DNA of 64,000 nucleotides from CAWDXG01 sp963822115 (GCA_963822115.1 CAWGGM010000004.1:1-64000), one strand, 5' to 3'. Counted from the first letter of the stretch, positions 49,615 through 59,970 are shown. Made by a program: numbers and translations. The notes: a model not told the origin generated them from the sequence alone.

Positions 49615-51729
49615 GTGAAACGCTTGCTCTCGCTTTCCTTGGTGACGGGCTGCGCGCTCGTCGTGGCCGCCGCCTGCAGCAACACGAAGGTGAAGAAGAA
49701 ACCAGGTGGCGGCACTGCCGGTGCGTTCGAGGGTGGTCTCGAAGCCGGCGGCGGCTACGGGGGAATGGGCGGAAACGGCGGCTTGGACGCCGGCCCCGAT
49801 GTGGTCGACGCTGCACAGGACGTCGCGGCCGAAGCCGCACCACCACCTCCGCCGCTGTTCTTCTCCGTCTCGCCGGGCGCGCAGGGCCAGCCGGGCACTG
49901 GGGTCGCACAGCAGACGTCGCCTGCTAGCGCCGTCTACGGCTCGGCGGGCGCCGCCATCTCGCACACTGCCGGCAGCAACCTGCTCGTGGTCTCTGCGGC
50001 CCAGCTCGGCCTGGACGCGGGCGACGACATCGACGCGATCGCCGTGAAGAAGCCAGTGCCGGCGCACCCCTTCTACTACTTCTCGGTGGCCGGGTCGCAG
50101 TCGTACAGCATGGCTGGCGACGTCACCTTCGTCGCGCAGACGCATGAAGAGCGCGGTGATGTCTTCCTGTCCGACGGCACGCTCTTCGACGACGCCTCTG
50201 AGGGGGATCACTACTTCGGCCACAACGGCGTGTTCGCCACCGGACTCTCGGTGGGGCTGGGTCCGCACACGCTGACCGCAGGCGCGGACGCGGGCACGGC
50301 CGGCGCGGGCGGCGCAGCCGCCGCGGGTGGCACCGGTGGCACCGGCACGGGCACAGCCGGTACAGGCGGCACCGTGGGCACAGCCGGCGCAGGCGGCGCG
50401 GCGGGCACGACGGTCGTGGACGACAACCTCGACGCGCTCGAGATGGGCGTGACCGCGGCGAACGCGGGCACCGCCTACTTCTCGGTCACGCCCAATGCGA
50501 AGGGCGCGGCCGGCAGCGCCGTGGCCGCGACCCCGGCGAACGAGCGCGGCTGCACCCTCTACGCTTCCGATCGCGACGGCAAGAACCGCGTCGTGTACAG
50601 CTGCGCCGAGCTGGGCCTCGAGCCCGGCGACAACATCGACGCCCTGGCCGTCTTCGACCTGGGCACGGGCACGCGCGTCTACTTCTCGGTCGACCAGAGC
50701 TCGCAGGGCGCCGGCGGCAGCGTGGTCCGCTCGAGGCACGACCAGAACGCGAACCTGCCCACGCCGTACGCGGCGGACATCTACTCCTCCGACGGCACCT
50801 CCGACAACCAGCTGCTCGTGGACGGCACTGGCCTGGGCCTGGACGACTCGATCGACGTCGATGGCCTGGCCGTGCGCGACGTGTCACGTCCGCCGCGGTA
50901 CCTGCTGTCGTCGACGTGCAAGCTGACGCCGAGCCCGTTCGGGGATGGCGGCACCAACAACTACTACCGGCTCGGCGAGCTCTCCGGCAGCCTCGTGCTG
51001 CTGGAAGCATACGGGTCGGAGCCCACCGCCGGCGTCTACGATCTGTCGACCTGCAAGCAGGTCGGCACGTCCGCGACCTTGCAGACCGGCTACAGCGGCA
51101 GCACGTTCGTTGCCGTGCCGCGGACAGGCTGGTCGACAGCGCAGCCGCTGTCGAACCTGGACGTGTGGAGCTTCAGCTACAGCTTCAGCGGCGTCGCCAT
51201 CGTCTTGGTGCAGCAGGACGCGAGCACCGGCCAGACGCTGGCGACCTACCACGTCCCGATAGCGAACGGCTTCTACGCCATACGGGCAACCTACCTGCCG
51301 GCCACGAAGCAGTTCCTGCTCGTCGGTTCCTCGAACTCGAGCGAAAACGGCATGCTGCTGATGGATGTTCCGCAGGGCGGCAGCGACGCGGGCGTTACGA
51401 CTCTTCCATCGGTGACGTCGATGCCCACGTCCTGCAGCTACGACATCCCGACCGCCATCGGTGTCGATCCGGCCTCGGGAGTGCTCGAGACGGCTACGAT
51501 CAGCGGGTCCTTCACCTCGCCGCCCAATGCCATCGTGTGCCAGATCTCTCCCGACGGCTATCCCGCCCGGCCCTATCGTTCGTGGAACGACGGCAGCCTC
51601 CCGCTGGAGCAGGGCATCGTCGTCCCGGGCAAGGCGCTGTACATGACCACGCACACCTCCATCGACTTGACCGTCAACACGTTCACGCCGCCGACGAGCG
51701 GCGGTCCGGCGGACGCGGGCCCGGGCTGA
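49615..51729 (+). CDS. Large surface lipoprotein with Gly-rich linkers
   Basis: A 704-residue lipoprotein. MKRLLSLSLVTGCALVVAAAC is the signal; a GGYGGMGGNGG linker follows. The body has three related ~110-residue units beginning LFFSVSPGAQGQPGTGVAQQ, AYFSVTPNAKGAAGSAVAAT and VYFSVDQSSQGAGGSVVRS, each ending in a D.IDA/DVDGLAV motif (LGLDAGDDIDAIAV). The C-terminal ~280 residues look like a propeller-type domain. GTG start at 49615. Function unknown. Confidence 0.8.
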   Translation: MKRLLSLSLVTGCALVVAAACSNTKVKKKPGGGTAGAFEGGLEAGGGYGGMGGNGGLDAGPDVVDAAQDVAAEAAPPPPPLFFSVSPGAQGQPGTGVAQQTSPASAVYGSAGAAISHTAGSNLLVVSAAQLGLDAGDDIDAIAVKKPVPAHPFYYFSVAGSQSYSMAGDVTFVAQTHEERGDVFLSDGTLFDDASEGDHYFGHNGVFATGLSVGLGPHTLTAGADAGTAGAGGAAAAGGTGGTGTGTAGTGGTVGTAGAGGAAGTTVVDDNLDALEMGVTAANAGTAYFSVTPNAKGAAGSAVAATPANERGCTLYASDRDGKNRVVYSCAELGLEPGDNIDALAVFDLGTGTRVYFSVDQSSQGAGGSVVRSRHDQNANLPTPYAADIYSSDGTSDNQLLVDGTGLGLDDSIDVDGLAVRDVSRPPRYLLSSTCKLTPSPFGDGGTNNYYRLGELSGSLVLLEAYGSEPTAGVYDLSTCKQVGTSATLQTGYSGSTFVAVPRTGWSTAQPLSNLDVWSFSYSFSGVAIVLVQQDASTGQTLATYHVPIANGFYAIRATYLPATKQFLLVGSSNSSENGMLLMDVPQGGSDAGVTTLPSVTSMPTSCSYDIPTAIGVDPASGVLETATISGSFTSPPNAIVCQISPDGYPARPYRSWNDGSLPLEQGIVVPGKALYMTTHTSIDLTVNTFTPPTSGGPADAGPG

Positions 51730-51748
51730 CCGAAGTGCGTCGCGCCGG

Positions 51749-53209
51749 CTAGGCGCGGCGCGAGCTCGGAGGCGGCAGCTCGTCCATCCCGCTGACGGGC
51801 ACCGAGATGAAGCGCTGCGGTCCGCTGTCGGCGTCCCAGCGCATCAGCGACGCGACGGGCTTGCCGTCGATCTCCTGCACGACCAGATGCGTGCGCGACG
51901 CGGGCGCTGCCGGATGGGCGCCCTCGGGCGTCTCTTCTTCCGCCCAGGCGCCGAGGTTCACGTAGGTCGCGTCGGCGCCCTCGGCGCGCTTCACCTCGGG
52001 CGCATGCGTGTGACCCATCACGATGAACGCCGCGGGGAACAGCGTCGCCACCTGCGCGGCGCGCTCGCGCAGCGACGCGCTGGCGTCGATCGCGCCGCGC
52101 GCGCGCCGCCACAGCCACGCCGCCGGCACCACCAGCGCGAGCCCCGCCGCCACCTCCACACCGAGCAGCGGCGTCCAGCGCGCCACCATCAGCCACACCA
52201 GCGCGGCCAGCGTCACCACCGCCAGCGCCACGCGATCGATCATCACACCCGCGAGGATGCGGAAGATGCTGCGCGTGATGGGCGGGCGCTGCAGCAACGC
52301 CAGCGCGCGCAGCTTGACCAGACTGAGCTGACGCGCCTCGGCGAGCAGGGCCATCTTGCGCTCGTGCTCCTGGCGCACCCAGCGCGCCGCGTCGCCCACG
52401 TGCTCGCGATAGATACCGATCAGCGCGGCAATGGCGACCACGAAGCGCTGCCCCAGCCGCAGCATGCCGCCCACGCCCAGCTGCACGCCGAAGCGCAGGT
52501 AGTCGAGCGCCGTGGCGTTGTCGTGGCCAGCCTCCATCATGCCGCGCGTCGGGCGCACCACGTAGCGCAAGAGGATGTCCGACAGCGAGCGCAGCGAGCG
52601 CTTCGGATCACTGGGCAGCACCGGATGCAGGATGTGATCGTAGGAGCAGAAGTCGTCGTACTGGTGACCGTGCTCGATGTAGACCACGCCCTCCTCGTAG
52701 TAGAACCACTCGGCGAACTCGACGCGGCCCCGCGCCGTGGGCGCGTGCAAAGCCAGGATGTCGGTGAACGCCTCCTGCACCGGCTCCCAGTGGAAGTCAA
52801 CGTCGTGGTTGCCGCGCACGACCACCAGCGTGTTGCCCGCTGCCACGAAGCGCGCCAGCGCCGCGAACACCTGCTTGTGGTGCGCGGCCACGCGCCGGAG
52901 CTTTTCCAGCGTGTGGTCGACGGCGCTGCCCAGGCCGTGCAGCCGCTCCTCCTCGTTGGGCTCGGTCTCGAGCGCGCCCTCGGGCGCCGACACGCTCATG
53001 CCCACGAAATCGACCAGATCCCCCGCGATCACCAGCCGCCAGGGCCGCCCGCCGCGCGGCCGCTCGCGGTACCAGTCGAGCAGCGCGACCAGCTCGTGAT
53101 CGCGCCGCCTGCCCGCCTCGCCGCGCTCCGGGGCACCGGGGCGGGCGTGCTGCACCAGGTCGCTTCCCAGGTGCACATCCGAAAGTACGAGCAGGTTGTG
53201 GGCGGTCAT
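51749..53209 (-). CDS. Calcineurin-like metallophosphoesterase with membrane segment
   Basis: A 486-residue protein. Metal motifs in order: LLVLSDVHLGSD, VIAGDLVDF, VVVRGNHDVDF, YIEHGHQYDDF and VMGHTHAPEV. Between the last two lie about two transmembrane helices (VALAVVTLAALVWLMVAR, VAAGLALVVPAAWLW). Start ATG 53209 after AGGAGG. Substrate not predictable; the membrane insertion inside the catalytic domain is unusual. Confidence 0.88.
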   Translation of the reverse strand: MTAHNLLVLSDVHLGSDLVQHARPGAPERGEAGRRRDHELVALLDWYRERPRGGRPWRLVIAGDLVDFVGMSVSAPEGALETEPNEEERLHGLGSAVDHTLEKLRRVAAHHKQVFAALARFVAAGNTLVVVRGNHDVDFHWEPVQEAFTDILALHAPTARGRVEFAEWFYYEEGVVYIEHGHQYDDFCSYDHILHPVLPSDPKRSLRSLSDILLRYVVRPTRGMMEAGHDNATALDYLRFGVQLGVGGMLRLGQRFVVAIAALIGIYREHVGDAARWVRQEHERKMALLAEARQLSLVKLRALALLQRPPITRSIFRILAGVMIDRVALAVVTLAALVWLMVARWTPLLGVEVAAGLALVVPAAWLWRRARGAIDASASLRERAAQVATLFPAAFIVMGHTHAPEVKRAEGADATYVNLGAWAEEETPEGAHPAAPASRTHLVVQEIDGKPVASLMRWDADSGPQRFISVPVSGMDELPPPSSRRA

Positions 53210-53378
53210 CAGCACGAGACCTCCTGAAGTTACTATGGGCCTTCCGGAGCGTCCCGTCACGTGCTCGCAACCTCGGAGCATGTTCTTGTCATGATCGCGT
53301 CAGGAAGCGCTCGCGTCGTAGTGCGGCTTTTCGCTACGCTGGCCCCCGCGGAGCCCGATCCGCGGGAAGGTAACTGGT

Positions 53379-54041
53379 ATGACCATGGAATCGATCCGGG
53401 TCTCGGCGGTGATTCCGGCGAGCCCCGAACGCGTGTACGCCGCCTGGCTGGACAGCAGCGAGCACTCGAGCATGACCGGGGGGAAAGCGACCGTGGATGC
53501 GCGCCGCGGTGGACGCCACACGGCATGGGACGGCTACATCCAAGGGCGGAACCTGGCGCTCGTCAAAGGGCGGCGCATCGTGCAGGACTGGCGCACCACG
53601 GAGTTCCCTCGGGACGCGCCCGACTCGCTGCTCGAAATCCGGCTGGCGCCCGCGCCCGGCGGCACGCGCGTCACGCTGGTGCACACGCACATCCCCGAAG
53701 GCCAGGGCGAGCGCTACAAGAGCGGCTGGCACGACCACTACTTCGAGCCGATGCAGAACTACTTCGGTGCGGAAGCGAAACCCGCGGCTGCGAAGAAGGC
53801 TGTGAAGAAGGCGCCCAGACGCGCCGCGCCGAAGAAGGCCGCCAAGCGCGCGAGCGCTGACAAACCGCGCACAGGGAACAAGAAGAAGACCGCAGCCAAG
53901 CAGGCTGCGCCTGCGAAACCCGCTGCCGCGAAGCGCGCGGCCCCGAAGAAGGCCGCCAAGAAATCCGCCAAGCGCGCGGCCCCGAAGAAGGCCGCCAAGA
54001 AATCCGCCAAGCGCGCGCCGAGTAGGGGCGCCGGGAGATGA
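53379..54041 (+). CDS. SRPBCC (AHSA1-like) domain protein with histone-H1-like tail
   Basis: A 220-residue protein. Residues 1-128 form an AHSA1-type START-like fold: RVSAVIPASPERVYAAWLDS, EHSSMTGGKATVDARRGGRH, IVQDWRTTEFPRDAPDS and WHDHYFEPMQNYFG. Residues ~130-220 are Lys/Ala-rich, ending in two copies of a 13-residue AAPKKAAKKSAKR unit. The basic tail would bind DNA or RNA. Second gene in the window with such a tail. Confidence 0.8.
   Translation: MTMESIRVSAVIPASPERVYAAWLDSSEHSSMTGGKATVDARRGGRHTAWDGYIQGRNLALVKGRRIVQDWRTTEFPRDAPDSLLEIRLAPAPGGTRVTLVHTHIPEGQGERYKSGWHDHYFEPMQNYFGAEAKPAAAKKAVKKAPRRAAPKKAAKRASADKPRTGNKKKTAAKQAAPAKPAAAKRAAPKKAAKKSAKRAAPKKAAKKSAKRAPSRGAGR
53937..54014 (+). repeat. 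39-bp tandem repeat, two copies, in the Lys-rich tail
   Basis: 53937-53975 and 53976-54014 are identical by eye, encoding AAPKKAAKKSAKR twice. Confidence 0.85.
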
Positions 54042-54087
54042 CCGCGCGCAACGCGAAGACTCCTTCGCGCTGCTGAGCCTGGCCGCG

Positions 54088-54363
54088 GTGGAGCAGATGC
54101 TGATCCGCAAGTACGGCCGGGCCAGCAACGTCGAGGTCGCCGTGCCGACCGACTGCGCCGCCAAGCTCGCAGCGTGCATCCGGGGCGGGAGCGCGCAGGT
54201 GGAGATGGAGTGGGACTTCCCGAAGGGCGACAGCATCAAGCTGGAAGTGCCGAAGCCCAAGCAGGACGGCGCCGCTGTGATGATCGATCTCTCGTACGCC
54301 ACGCCGGACGTTTGGACGAAGGAAGCGATCAAGAAGAGCCCCGCGCTCGGCAAGGGGCTGTAG
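54088..54363 (+). CDS. Small hypothetical protein
   Basis: A 91-residue protein from GTG 54088 (MEQMLIRKYGRASNVEVAVP); ATG 54097 is possible. The frame is open upstream (EDSFALLSLAA), so it may be the 3' part of a longer gene. Ends KEAIKKSPALGKGL. No family recognised. Confidence 0.45.
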   Translation: MEQMLIRKYGRASNVEVAVPTDCAAKLAACIRGGSAQVEMEWDFPKGDSIKLEVPKPKQDGAAVMIDLSYATPDVWTKEAIKKSPALGKGL

Positions 54364-54496
54364 CCCGCGCGCGCGGGACGCTGACCGCGGCGAGGCTCGA
54401 CACATGCCCCTCCCCGTCGTTCTGTTCTATCGGTGGCTCGCGCGGCTTCTGTAGAAGCCCAAGCCCACGCGACACGTTGCTGGTCTGCCAGCGTCC

Positions 54497-54695
54497 GTCG
54501 CCGGGCGCATCCGGCCTTCGCTCGAGGCCCTGGCGCCGGACACACCTGCAAACGTAGCGGAGGAGATCCGGCAGGAGATCGAGGACGCCCTGCGTGAGTG
54601 CCTGCACGAGCGCGGCGTGGCCATCGACGCCTATCGGCTCGTGCTCGGGGCCGATCCGCTCATCACGGCGCGGATCCTGTGCGTGGCGGACAGCC
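54497..54695 (+). pseudogene. Remnant of an unidentified gene
   Basis: An open frame without a start reads GRIRPSLEALAPDTPANVAE and then EEIRQEIEDALRECLHERGV, ending ITARILCVADS before losing protein-like character. The last motif resembles part of an HD-type domain but is too short to name. Confidence 0.3.
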
Positions 54696-55499
54696 GTTCA
54701 TGGGCCATCGAGCATTTCGATGATTTCCTCGACTTCGGCCTTGTCGGCGCGTGGCGGGCGGGATGCTCTGGGTGGCGCGCTCGCCGGCCTTGACGCGCTG
54801 CGCGTCGCACTCCGCCATCGCGACGACCTCGCGCGCTACGGGCACGGCCTGTCCCTTGCCGAGCTGCTCGGCCGCGCCGCAGCGCTCGCAGACGCCAAGC
54901 TCGATCTGGTAGCTGGCGCGGCCTTCGTCGCCGGGGCCTTCGAGCACGTGGCGCGCCATCAGCAATAACGTGGCGTCGTCGTCGAGCGGCTCGTTGCTGT
55001 CGCGGCGCAGGCGGGCGACGGCCTGGCGGAAGCTGGCGAGCGTGTCGGCCGAGACATCGAACGAAAGCCGATGGCGGCGGGCCTCGTCGCGCGCCACGTC
55101 CGACGGGCGATCGCCGGGGGCGCGGCCGCTGACCAGCCGCTCGATGTCGCGCACGCTCCTGCCTCGTGCGGCGGCGAGCCACTCGGCTTCGGTGTCGGGC
55201 GTGGCGACGCGGGTGAGCTCGCGCACGGCGGACCAGCTCAGGGCATTGCCGGCAAGCGCTTCGTCGAGCGCGGGCAGCTGCTCCAGCGCTTCGGCCACGC
55301 GCAGTCTCTCCAGCGTGGCGCGCGGGCTGTGGCCGAGCAGGCGCTCGGCGTATTCGACGAAGCTGCCGAAGCCGAGCCGCGCGTGCACCTGCTGTCGCCA
55401 CGCAACCAGCAGCCAGCGGCCTTCCTCGTGATCGAGCGCCGCGCGCGCCTTGGCGATGCGCGACAGCTCCGCGTGCGCACGCTTCCATGTCGCATTCAT
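54663..55499 (-). pseudogene. HNH-endonuclease family gene lacking its nuclease domain
   Basis: Starts ATG 55499 after GGAGGG. Residues 1-~230 match the helical region of the 18962 gene family (LGFGSFVEYAERLLGHSPRA; RELTRVATPDTEAEWLAAAR) and continue to CERCGAAEQLGKGQAVPVAR and AECDAQRV, then GERATQSIPPATRR where the HNH domain should begin. Instead the sequence becomes unrelated and stops. Another frame at 54698-54760 carries the end of some other gene (RADKAEVEEIIEMLDGP). A 3'-truncated copy. Confidence 0.7.
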
Positions 55500-56000
55500 G
55501 GGGTTCCCTCCGCGCGTTTGTGTACCACGCAGTTTCGAGGCGCTGTGTGCGGCGCGCTGGCGCGCGTTCGCGGTTGCGATCGCGATGTTCGTCGTCCTGC
55601 GTGCGAAGCGCGCTGGGCGCGGCAAGCGGAAGGCACTGCGCAGCGATATCAAGCGGAGCGACATTCACAGCGCGCGCGTCGCGCCGGATCGTGTCAAATG
55701 GAAACGACGCACGTGGGTCGATTTCCTGTCGCGCGGCGACGCGCGCATTCCTTCACGACCCACGTGGGCACCCACACTCACCGCGCACCGCGCGTCACTC
55801 CCGCCGCGCATCACGCCCTCGCAAAGCGCCGTCATCAGGGCGCGCCGAGCCGGCGGTGTCGCGCCGATACCCACGGGCCCCAGCGGCTGCCAGGACCCCC
55901 GGGGCCCGATCCCACGCGCGACAAGGACGCGGCAACCGCACGCCACGGTGCTAGGCTTGTTCCAGGTCGCGCACGCAGCGCCGACCCACGGGGGGGTGGG
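55500..56000. other. 500-base intergenic region with inverted repeat
   Basis: No gene recognised. Contains an 11-bp inverted repeat (55710-55766) and the end of a ribosome binding site for the methyltransferase (GGGGGGTGGG). Confidence 0.45.
55710..55766. repeat. 11-bp inverted repeat with 35-base spacer
   Basis: CACGTGGGTCG at 55710-55720 and CGACCCACGTG at 55756-55766. The arms contain the palindrome CACGTG. Could be a paired binding site or a hairpin. Confidence 0.5.
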
Positions 56001-56765
56001 ATGGACGCACAGGGCATCTACAGTTCCGGGAGCGTGCGCTCGCTGTTCGACGAGATGGCGGCGTCGTACCCGGTCGTGAACCTGCTGTCGTCGTTCGGAC
56101 TGTCGTGGTGGTGGCGGCGGCAGGTGCTCCGGCGCGTGACGTTCCACGACGGCGCGCGCGTGGCGGATCTGATGTCGGGCATGGGCGAGCTGTGGCCGGC
56201 GCTGCTGCCGCGCATCGGCCGCGGCCGGCTCGTCGCGGTCGACATCTCGTCGAGCATGTCCCGGCGCGCGCAGCGCCGCTGGGCGCACCACGCCGGCGCG
56301 ATCGAGTTCCACGTGGCCGATGTGCTGCGCGCACCGCTGGAGCCGGGCTCGCTGGATGTGGTGGTGTCGTCGTTCGGGCTGAAGACCTTCAACGCCGCGC
56401 AGCTGGAGCGGCTGGCGCAGCTGATAGCGCGGGCGCTGCGTCCCGGCGGGCAGTTTTCGCTGATCGAGGTCTCGCTACCGCCGAACCGCTGGCTGCGCGC
56501 GCTGTACCTGTTCCACCTGGACCGGGTGATCCCGCTGCTGGGCCGTCTCTTCCTCGGCAACCCGGCCAACTACCGCATGCTCGGCGTGTACACGCGCGAG
56601 TTCGACAGCGCCCGCTTCGTCGAAGAGAAGCTGCGCGCCCGGGGGCTCGAGGTGAGCTACCACAGTCACTTTTTCGGCTGCGCGACCAGCGTTGCGGGTC
56701 GGAAGCCCGCGCCGAAGGCGGGCGGCGCGCCGGCCCAGGGCCCCGCGCTCCCCCACGGCGGTTGA
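56001..56765 (+). CDS. Class I SAM-dependent methyltransferase (UbiE-like)
   Basis: A 254-residue enzyme. Motif I is VADLMSGMGELWPALLP, motif II ISSSMSRRAQRRWAHH-like acidic-poor loop after LVAVDISS, motif III DVVVSSFGLKTFNAAQLE and post-III LRPGGQFSLIEVSLPP. The FGLKTF pattern resembles UbiE/MenG quinone methyltransferases. ATG 56001. It could methylate a quinone or lipid. Single gene. Confidence 0.88.
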   Translation: MDAQGIYSSGSVRSLFDEMAASYPVVNLLSSFGLSWWWRRQVLRRVTFHDGARVADLMSGMGELWPALLPRIGRGRLVAVDISSSMSRRAQRRWAHHAGAIEFHVADVLRAPLEPGSLDVVVSSFGLKTFNAAQLERLAQLIARALRPGGQFSLIEVSLPPNRWLRALYLFHLDRVIPLLGRLFLGNPANYRMLGVYTREFDSARFVEEKLRARGLEVSYHSHFFGCATSVAGRKPAPKAGGAPAQGPALPHGG

Positions 56766-56871
56766 GCGAATTCGTGACCCTGCCCGGGAACCCCAGCCCC
56801 CCGGCAGGTGTCCTGACGGGTATCGAACGACATCGCCGCTGATTCACCATCCAGCGAGAGCGAGGAGAGCC

Positions 56872-59038
56872 GTGACCCGACTTCGTCTATCGGTCGTGAC
56901 CGCGACCGCCGTGTCCCTGTGCGCCCTGTCTGCGGGTGCACAACCGAAAGCCGCACACAAGAAGGCCGCCGCCAAGGCGCCGAGCGTGCTGCCGCTGCGC
57001 CGCGTGCGGCTGTACGAGAGCGGCATCGGCTACTTCGAGCGGCGGGGCATGCTGGCCTCGGGCGACGTGGGGTTGCCGGTACCGGCCGGGCATCTCGACG
57101 ACGCGCTGAAGTCGCTGGTGGTGCTGGGCGGCGGCAAGGGCACCAAGGTGTCGGGCGTCGAGTTCAAGAGCAGCGTGAGCCGCAGCATGGCGCTGGCGCT
57201 GGCGGGACTATCGGGCAACGGCTCGGAGCCGCTCGGCTTCAAGGCGCTCCTGGCGACGCTGAAGGGGGCGTCGGTCCAGCTCCAGACGCACGGCAAGACG
57301 GTGCGCGGCCGGCTCGTCGACGTGCTGGAGCCGAAGCAGAGCAGCCTGTCGCGCTGCGAGACGCCCGCCCAAGCGCCGAAGGGCGCGAACAATGCCAAGG
57401 CGCCCTGCGTGATGGTCAAGCAGAGCACCGTCGTGCTCTTGACCGACAAGCGCGAGCTCCGCCGCTTTGCCCTGTCCGACGTGAGCAGCGTGCGGCCGAC
57501 CGATCCGGCGTTCGCGTCGCGGCTGGAAGCAGCGCTCGGCGCGCTGTCCGATCACGGCGCCCAGACCCAGAAGACGCTGCACGTCTCGGCCAACAGCCAG
57601 GCGCCGGTCACGCTCGGCTACATCGCCGAGGCGCCGATCTGGCGCTCGACCTATCGCGTGGTGCTGGAGCAGAAGGGCGCCCAGGGGGTCATCCAGGGCT
57701 GGGCCTTGATCCACAACGACACCGACGAGGACTGGAAGCGCGTCACCGTCGATCTGGTCAACGGCCGTCCGGACTCGTTCCTGTTCCCGCTGGCGGGGCC
57801 GCGCTACGCGCGGCGCAAGCTGGTCACGCCCCAGCGCCAGCTGTCGAGCGTGCCGCAGCTGCTCGACAAGACGGTCGACAACATGTGGACCGGCGAGAGC
57901 GCCGGTGAAGGCGCCCTGGGGCTCGGCGCGATCGGCGAGGGCGGCGGCGGGTCCGGCTACGGGATCGGCATGGGCAGCATCAGCACCGTGGGCCACGGCG
58001 CAGGGGTGAGCGGCAGCACCGCGAGCTCGGCGCTGTCGGTGGGTAACCTGGCCGCCATCGAGCAGGTCGACGGCACCGAGAGCGGCGCGCTGTTCCGCTA
58101 CACGCTCCCCCACCCCATCGATCTGCACGCGCACAGCTCGGGGCTGGTTCCGTTCATGGAAGGGAAGATCCCCGCCGAGCGCATCGCCTGGTTCAGCTCG
58201 CCGGGCGGCACCGCGCACAGCGCGCTCCGATTGGTGAACAAGACGCGGCAGACGCTGCCGCCGGGGCCGATCTCGGTGTTTGCCGACGGCGGCTTCGCCG
58301 GCGAGTCGGCGCTGTCGCGCACCAAGCCGCGCGAGGTGCGCTTCATCCGCTTCGGCCTGGATCTGGACGTGGATCTGGATGTCGCCCACCAGAAGTCTGC
58401 CGACGAGCCGCGCGTCATGGCATTCCGCGACGACCGCCTGGTGGAGGATTTCGTGCGCCACAGCGTGGTGACGTACAAGCTCGAGAACCGCAGCGGCAGC
58501 GGGCGCACGGTGTACCTGACGCTGGCCGTCGTGAACAACGCGCGGGTGCGGGGCGCGGATCGGCTCGACTTCGACCACGAGGCGGGCCGCGCGCTGGCCG
58601 TGTTCCACGTGGGCGCGCACAAGCAGCTCGACAAGACGCTGAAGATCGACGAGGGCCTGAGCCACAGCCACGCGTTTTCCACGCTGACCTCGAAGTTGCT
58701 CGCGAAGTGGGCCAGGTCGCCGCTCTTGCCGAAGGCGCAGCGCGCCGCGCTCGCGAAGGCGTCCGACTACCTGCTCAAGGCCGAGGTGCGGCGTGCTGCC
58801 ATCCCGGCCCGTAAGGCCGACCTGGCGCGGGTGAAGCAGAAGATCGTGGAGCTGCGCGAGGACGTGAAGGCGCTGGGCGTGGCGCACGCCTCGGGCACCG
58901 ACAAGATGAGCCAGCGCCTGATCGACGCGCAGGATCGGGCCGACAAGCTGGAAAAGCGTACCCGCGACCTGGCCACCGGAGGCCCGCGAGCAGGACAACC
59001 TCGCCCGGGCCGCGCTGAAGGCGCTGCCGCACGGCTGA
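56872..59038 (+). CDS. DUF4139-domain protein, frameshifted at the 3' end
   Basis: From GTG 56872 with a signal peptide (VSLCALSAGAQ). Family landmarks: RRVRLYESGIGYFERRG, VPAGHLDDALKSLVVLGGG, TLGYIAEAPIWRSTYRVVLE, GWALIHNDTDEDWKRVTVDL, a Gly-rich loop, and a C-terminal coiled coil (KADLARVKQKIVELREDVKA). Near 58977 one base seems extra: the shifted frame continues PEAREQDNLARAALKALPHG to a stop at 59038, while the printed frame drifts through arginine-rich sequence to 59208 and overlaps the next gene. Repaired length ~720 residues. Confidence 0.8.
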
Positions 59039-59125
59039 GGCCTCTTCCAGGGGTTGACGGCCTTTCCGACCGGGGCAAGACTGCCGCTCCGTCGCGCCGG
59101 CGCGGTGCGGCCAGGAGCCACGAAC

Positions 59126-59386
59126 ATGGGACTCGAACCGGCAGTCATCACCTTCGGCGCGTACAGCCTCGGCTGTCTGCTGGTCGTGCTGTACAAGATG
59201 GCGCGTGAAGAGGACATGGCAACGGCGTTCCTCGGCCTGTCGGTGGTGTACGCCTTCGTGTGGGGCTGGCGGAACGCGAAGACGGAGTACGTCGGACGCA
59301 TGTCGCTCGGCGCGGTGATGAGCACGTGGAGCTGGTGCATGGGCGCCATGGCCTTCTACTGGCTCATCATGGCGCCAAAGGGCTGA
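59126..59386 (+). CDS. Small integral membrane protein
   Basis: An 86-residue protein with three hydrophobic segments: AVITFGAYSLGCLLVVLY, MATAFLGLSVVYAFVWGW and VMSTWSWCMGAMAFYWLIMA. Two or three transmembrane helices. Lies 88 bases after the repaired stop of the DUF4139 gene. No family recognised. Confidence 0.65.
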   Translation: MGLEPAVITFGAYSLGCLLVVLYKMAREEDMATAFLGLSVVYAFVWGWRNAKTEYVGRMSLGAVMSTWSWCMGAMAFYWLIMAPKG

Positions 59387-59393
59387 GCCCGCG

Positions 59394-59909
59394 CTACTGG
59401 CACACGCCGACGTTGCACGTGGCGGGCGCGGTGCAGCCGCCGCCGGTCGCTGCCGTGCACAGGTCCTGCCCCGACCAGTTCTTCACGTTGGTCTTGATTT
59501 CGGTGACCGCGCCGAGATCGGCCGTCGTGCAGCCCCAGGCGATGACGTGACAGTCCTGGTCACGCAGCAGAAACGCAAAGCCGTACGGTTTCTGATCCAG
59601 CCCCTGCTCCGGCACGATGGGCTTGTCGGGCGCCACGCTCTGCTGCTGGATCGCCAGGGACAGGTTACCTGCCGAGAGCGCGGCGTCGGGCGGACACTGG
59701 CCGTCGAAGACGGCGGCCTGCAGCACCGCTGCCGACGGCGAAAGGGAGCAGGGGTCGACCAGCGTCCACTTGGTCTGGCAGCCGGCGGGCTTGCGCGAGT
59801 CCTCGACGCACACGCCCACGGCGCCGTCCCTGGAAGAAGTCGCGGTCGCGCTGGTGCAACCGGCGAGCGCCAGCACGATGCCGGCCAGAGCGAGCGCGAC
59901 GCATCTCAT
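59394..59909 (-). CDS. Putative lipoprotein
   Basis: A 171-residue protein. MRCVALALAGIVLALAGCTS is the lipoprotein signal. The mature part has about ten cysteines and ends APATCNVGVCQ. It starts directly after the group II intron, 3 bases beyond its predicted 3' end, so the intron is inserted in the upstream region of this gene. Function unknown. Confidence 0.75.
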   Translation of the reverse strand: MRCVALALAGIVLALAGCTSATATSSRDGAVGVCVEDSRKPAGCQTKWTLVDPCSLSPSAAVLQAAVFDGQCPPDAALSAGNLSLAIQQQSVAPDKPIVPEQGLDQKPYGFAFLLRDQDCHVIAWGCTTADLGAVTEIKTNVKNWSGQDLCTAATGGGCTAPATCNVGVCQ

Positions 59910-59970
59910 TGGTAGATCCTTCTATCCTTTCTCCGCCGAAGCGAAGGGAAAGAGAGCAAGACCCCCTTTC

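Noticed and set aside
57208..59349. Long minus-strand open frame opposite the DUF4139 gene
   Set aside because: The plus-strand frame has a signal peptide and family motifs; the reverse frame is a composition artefact.
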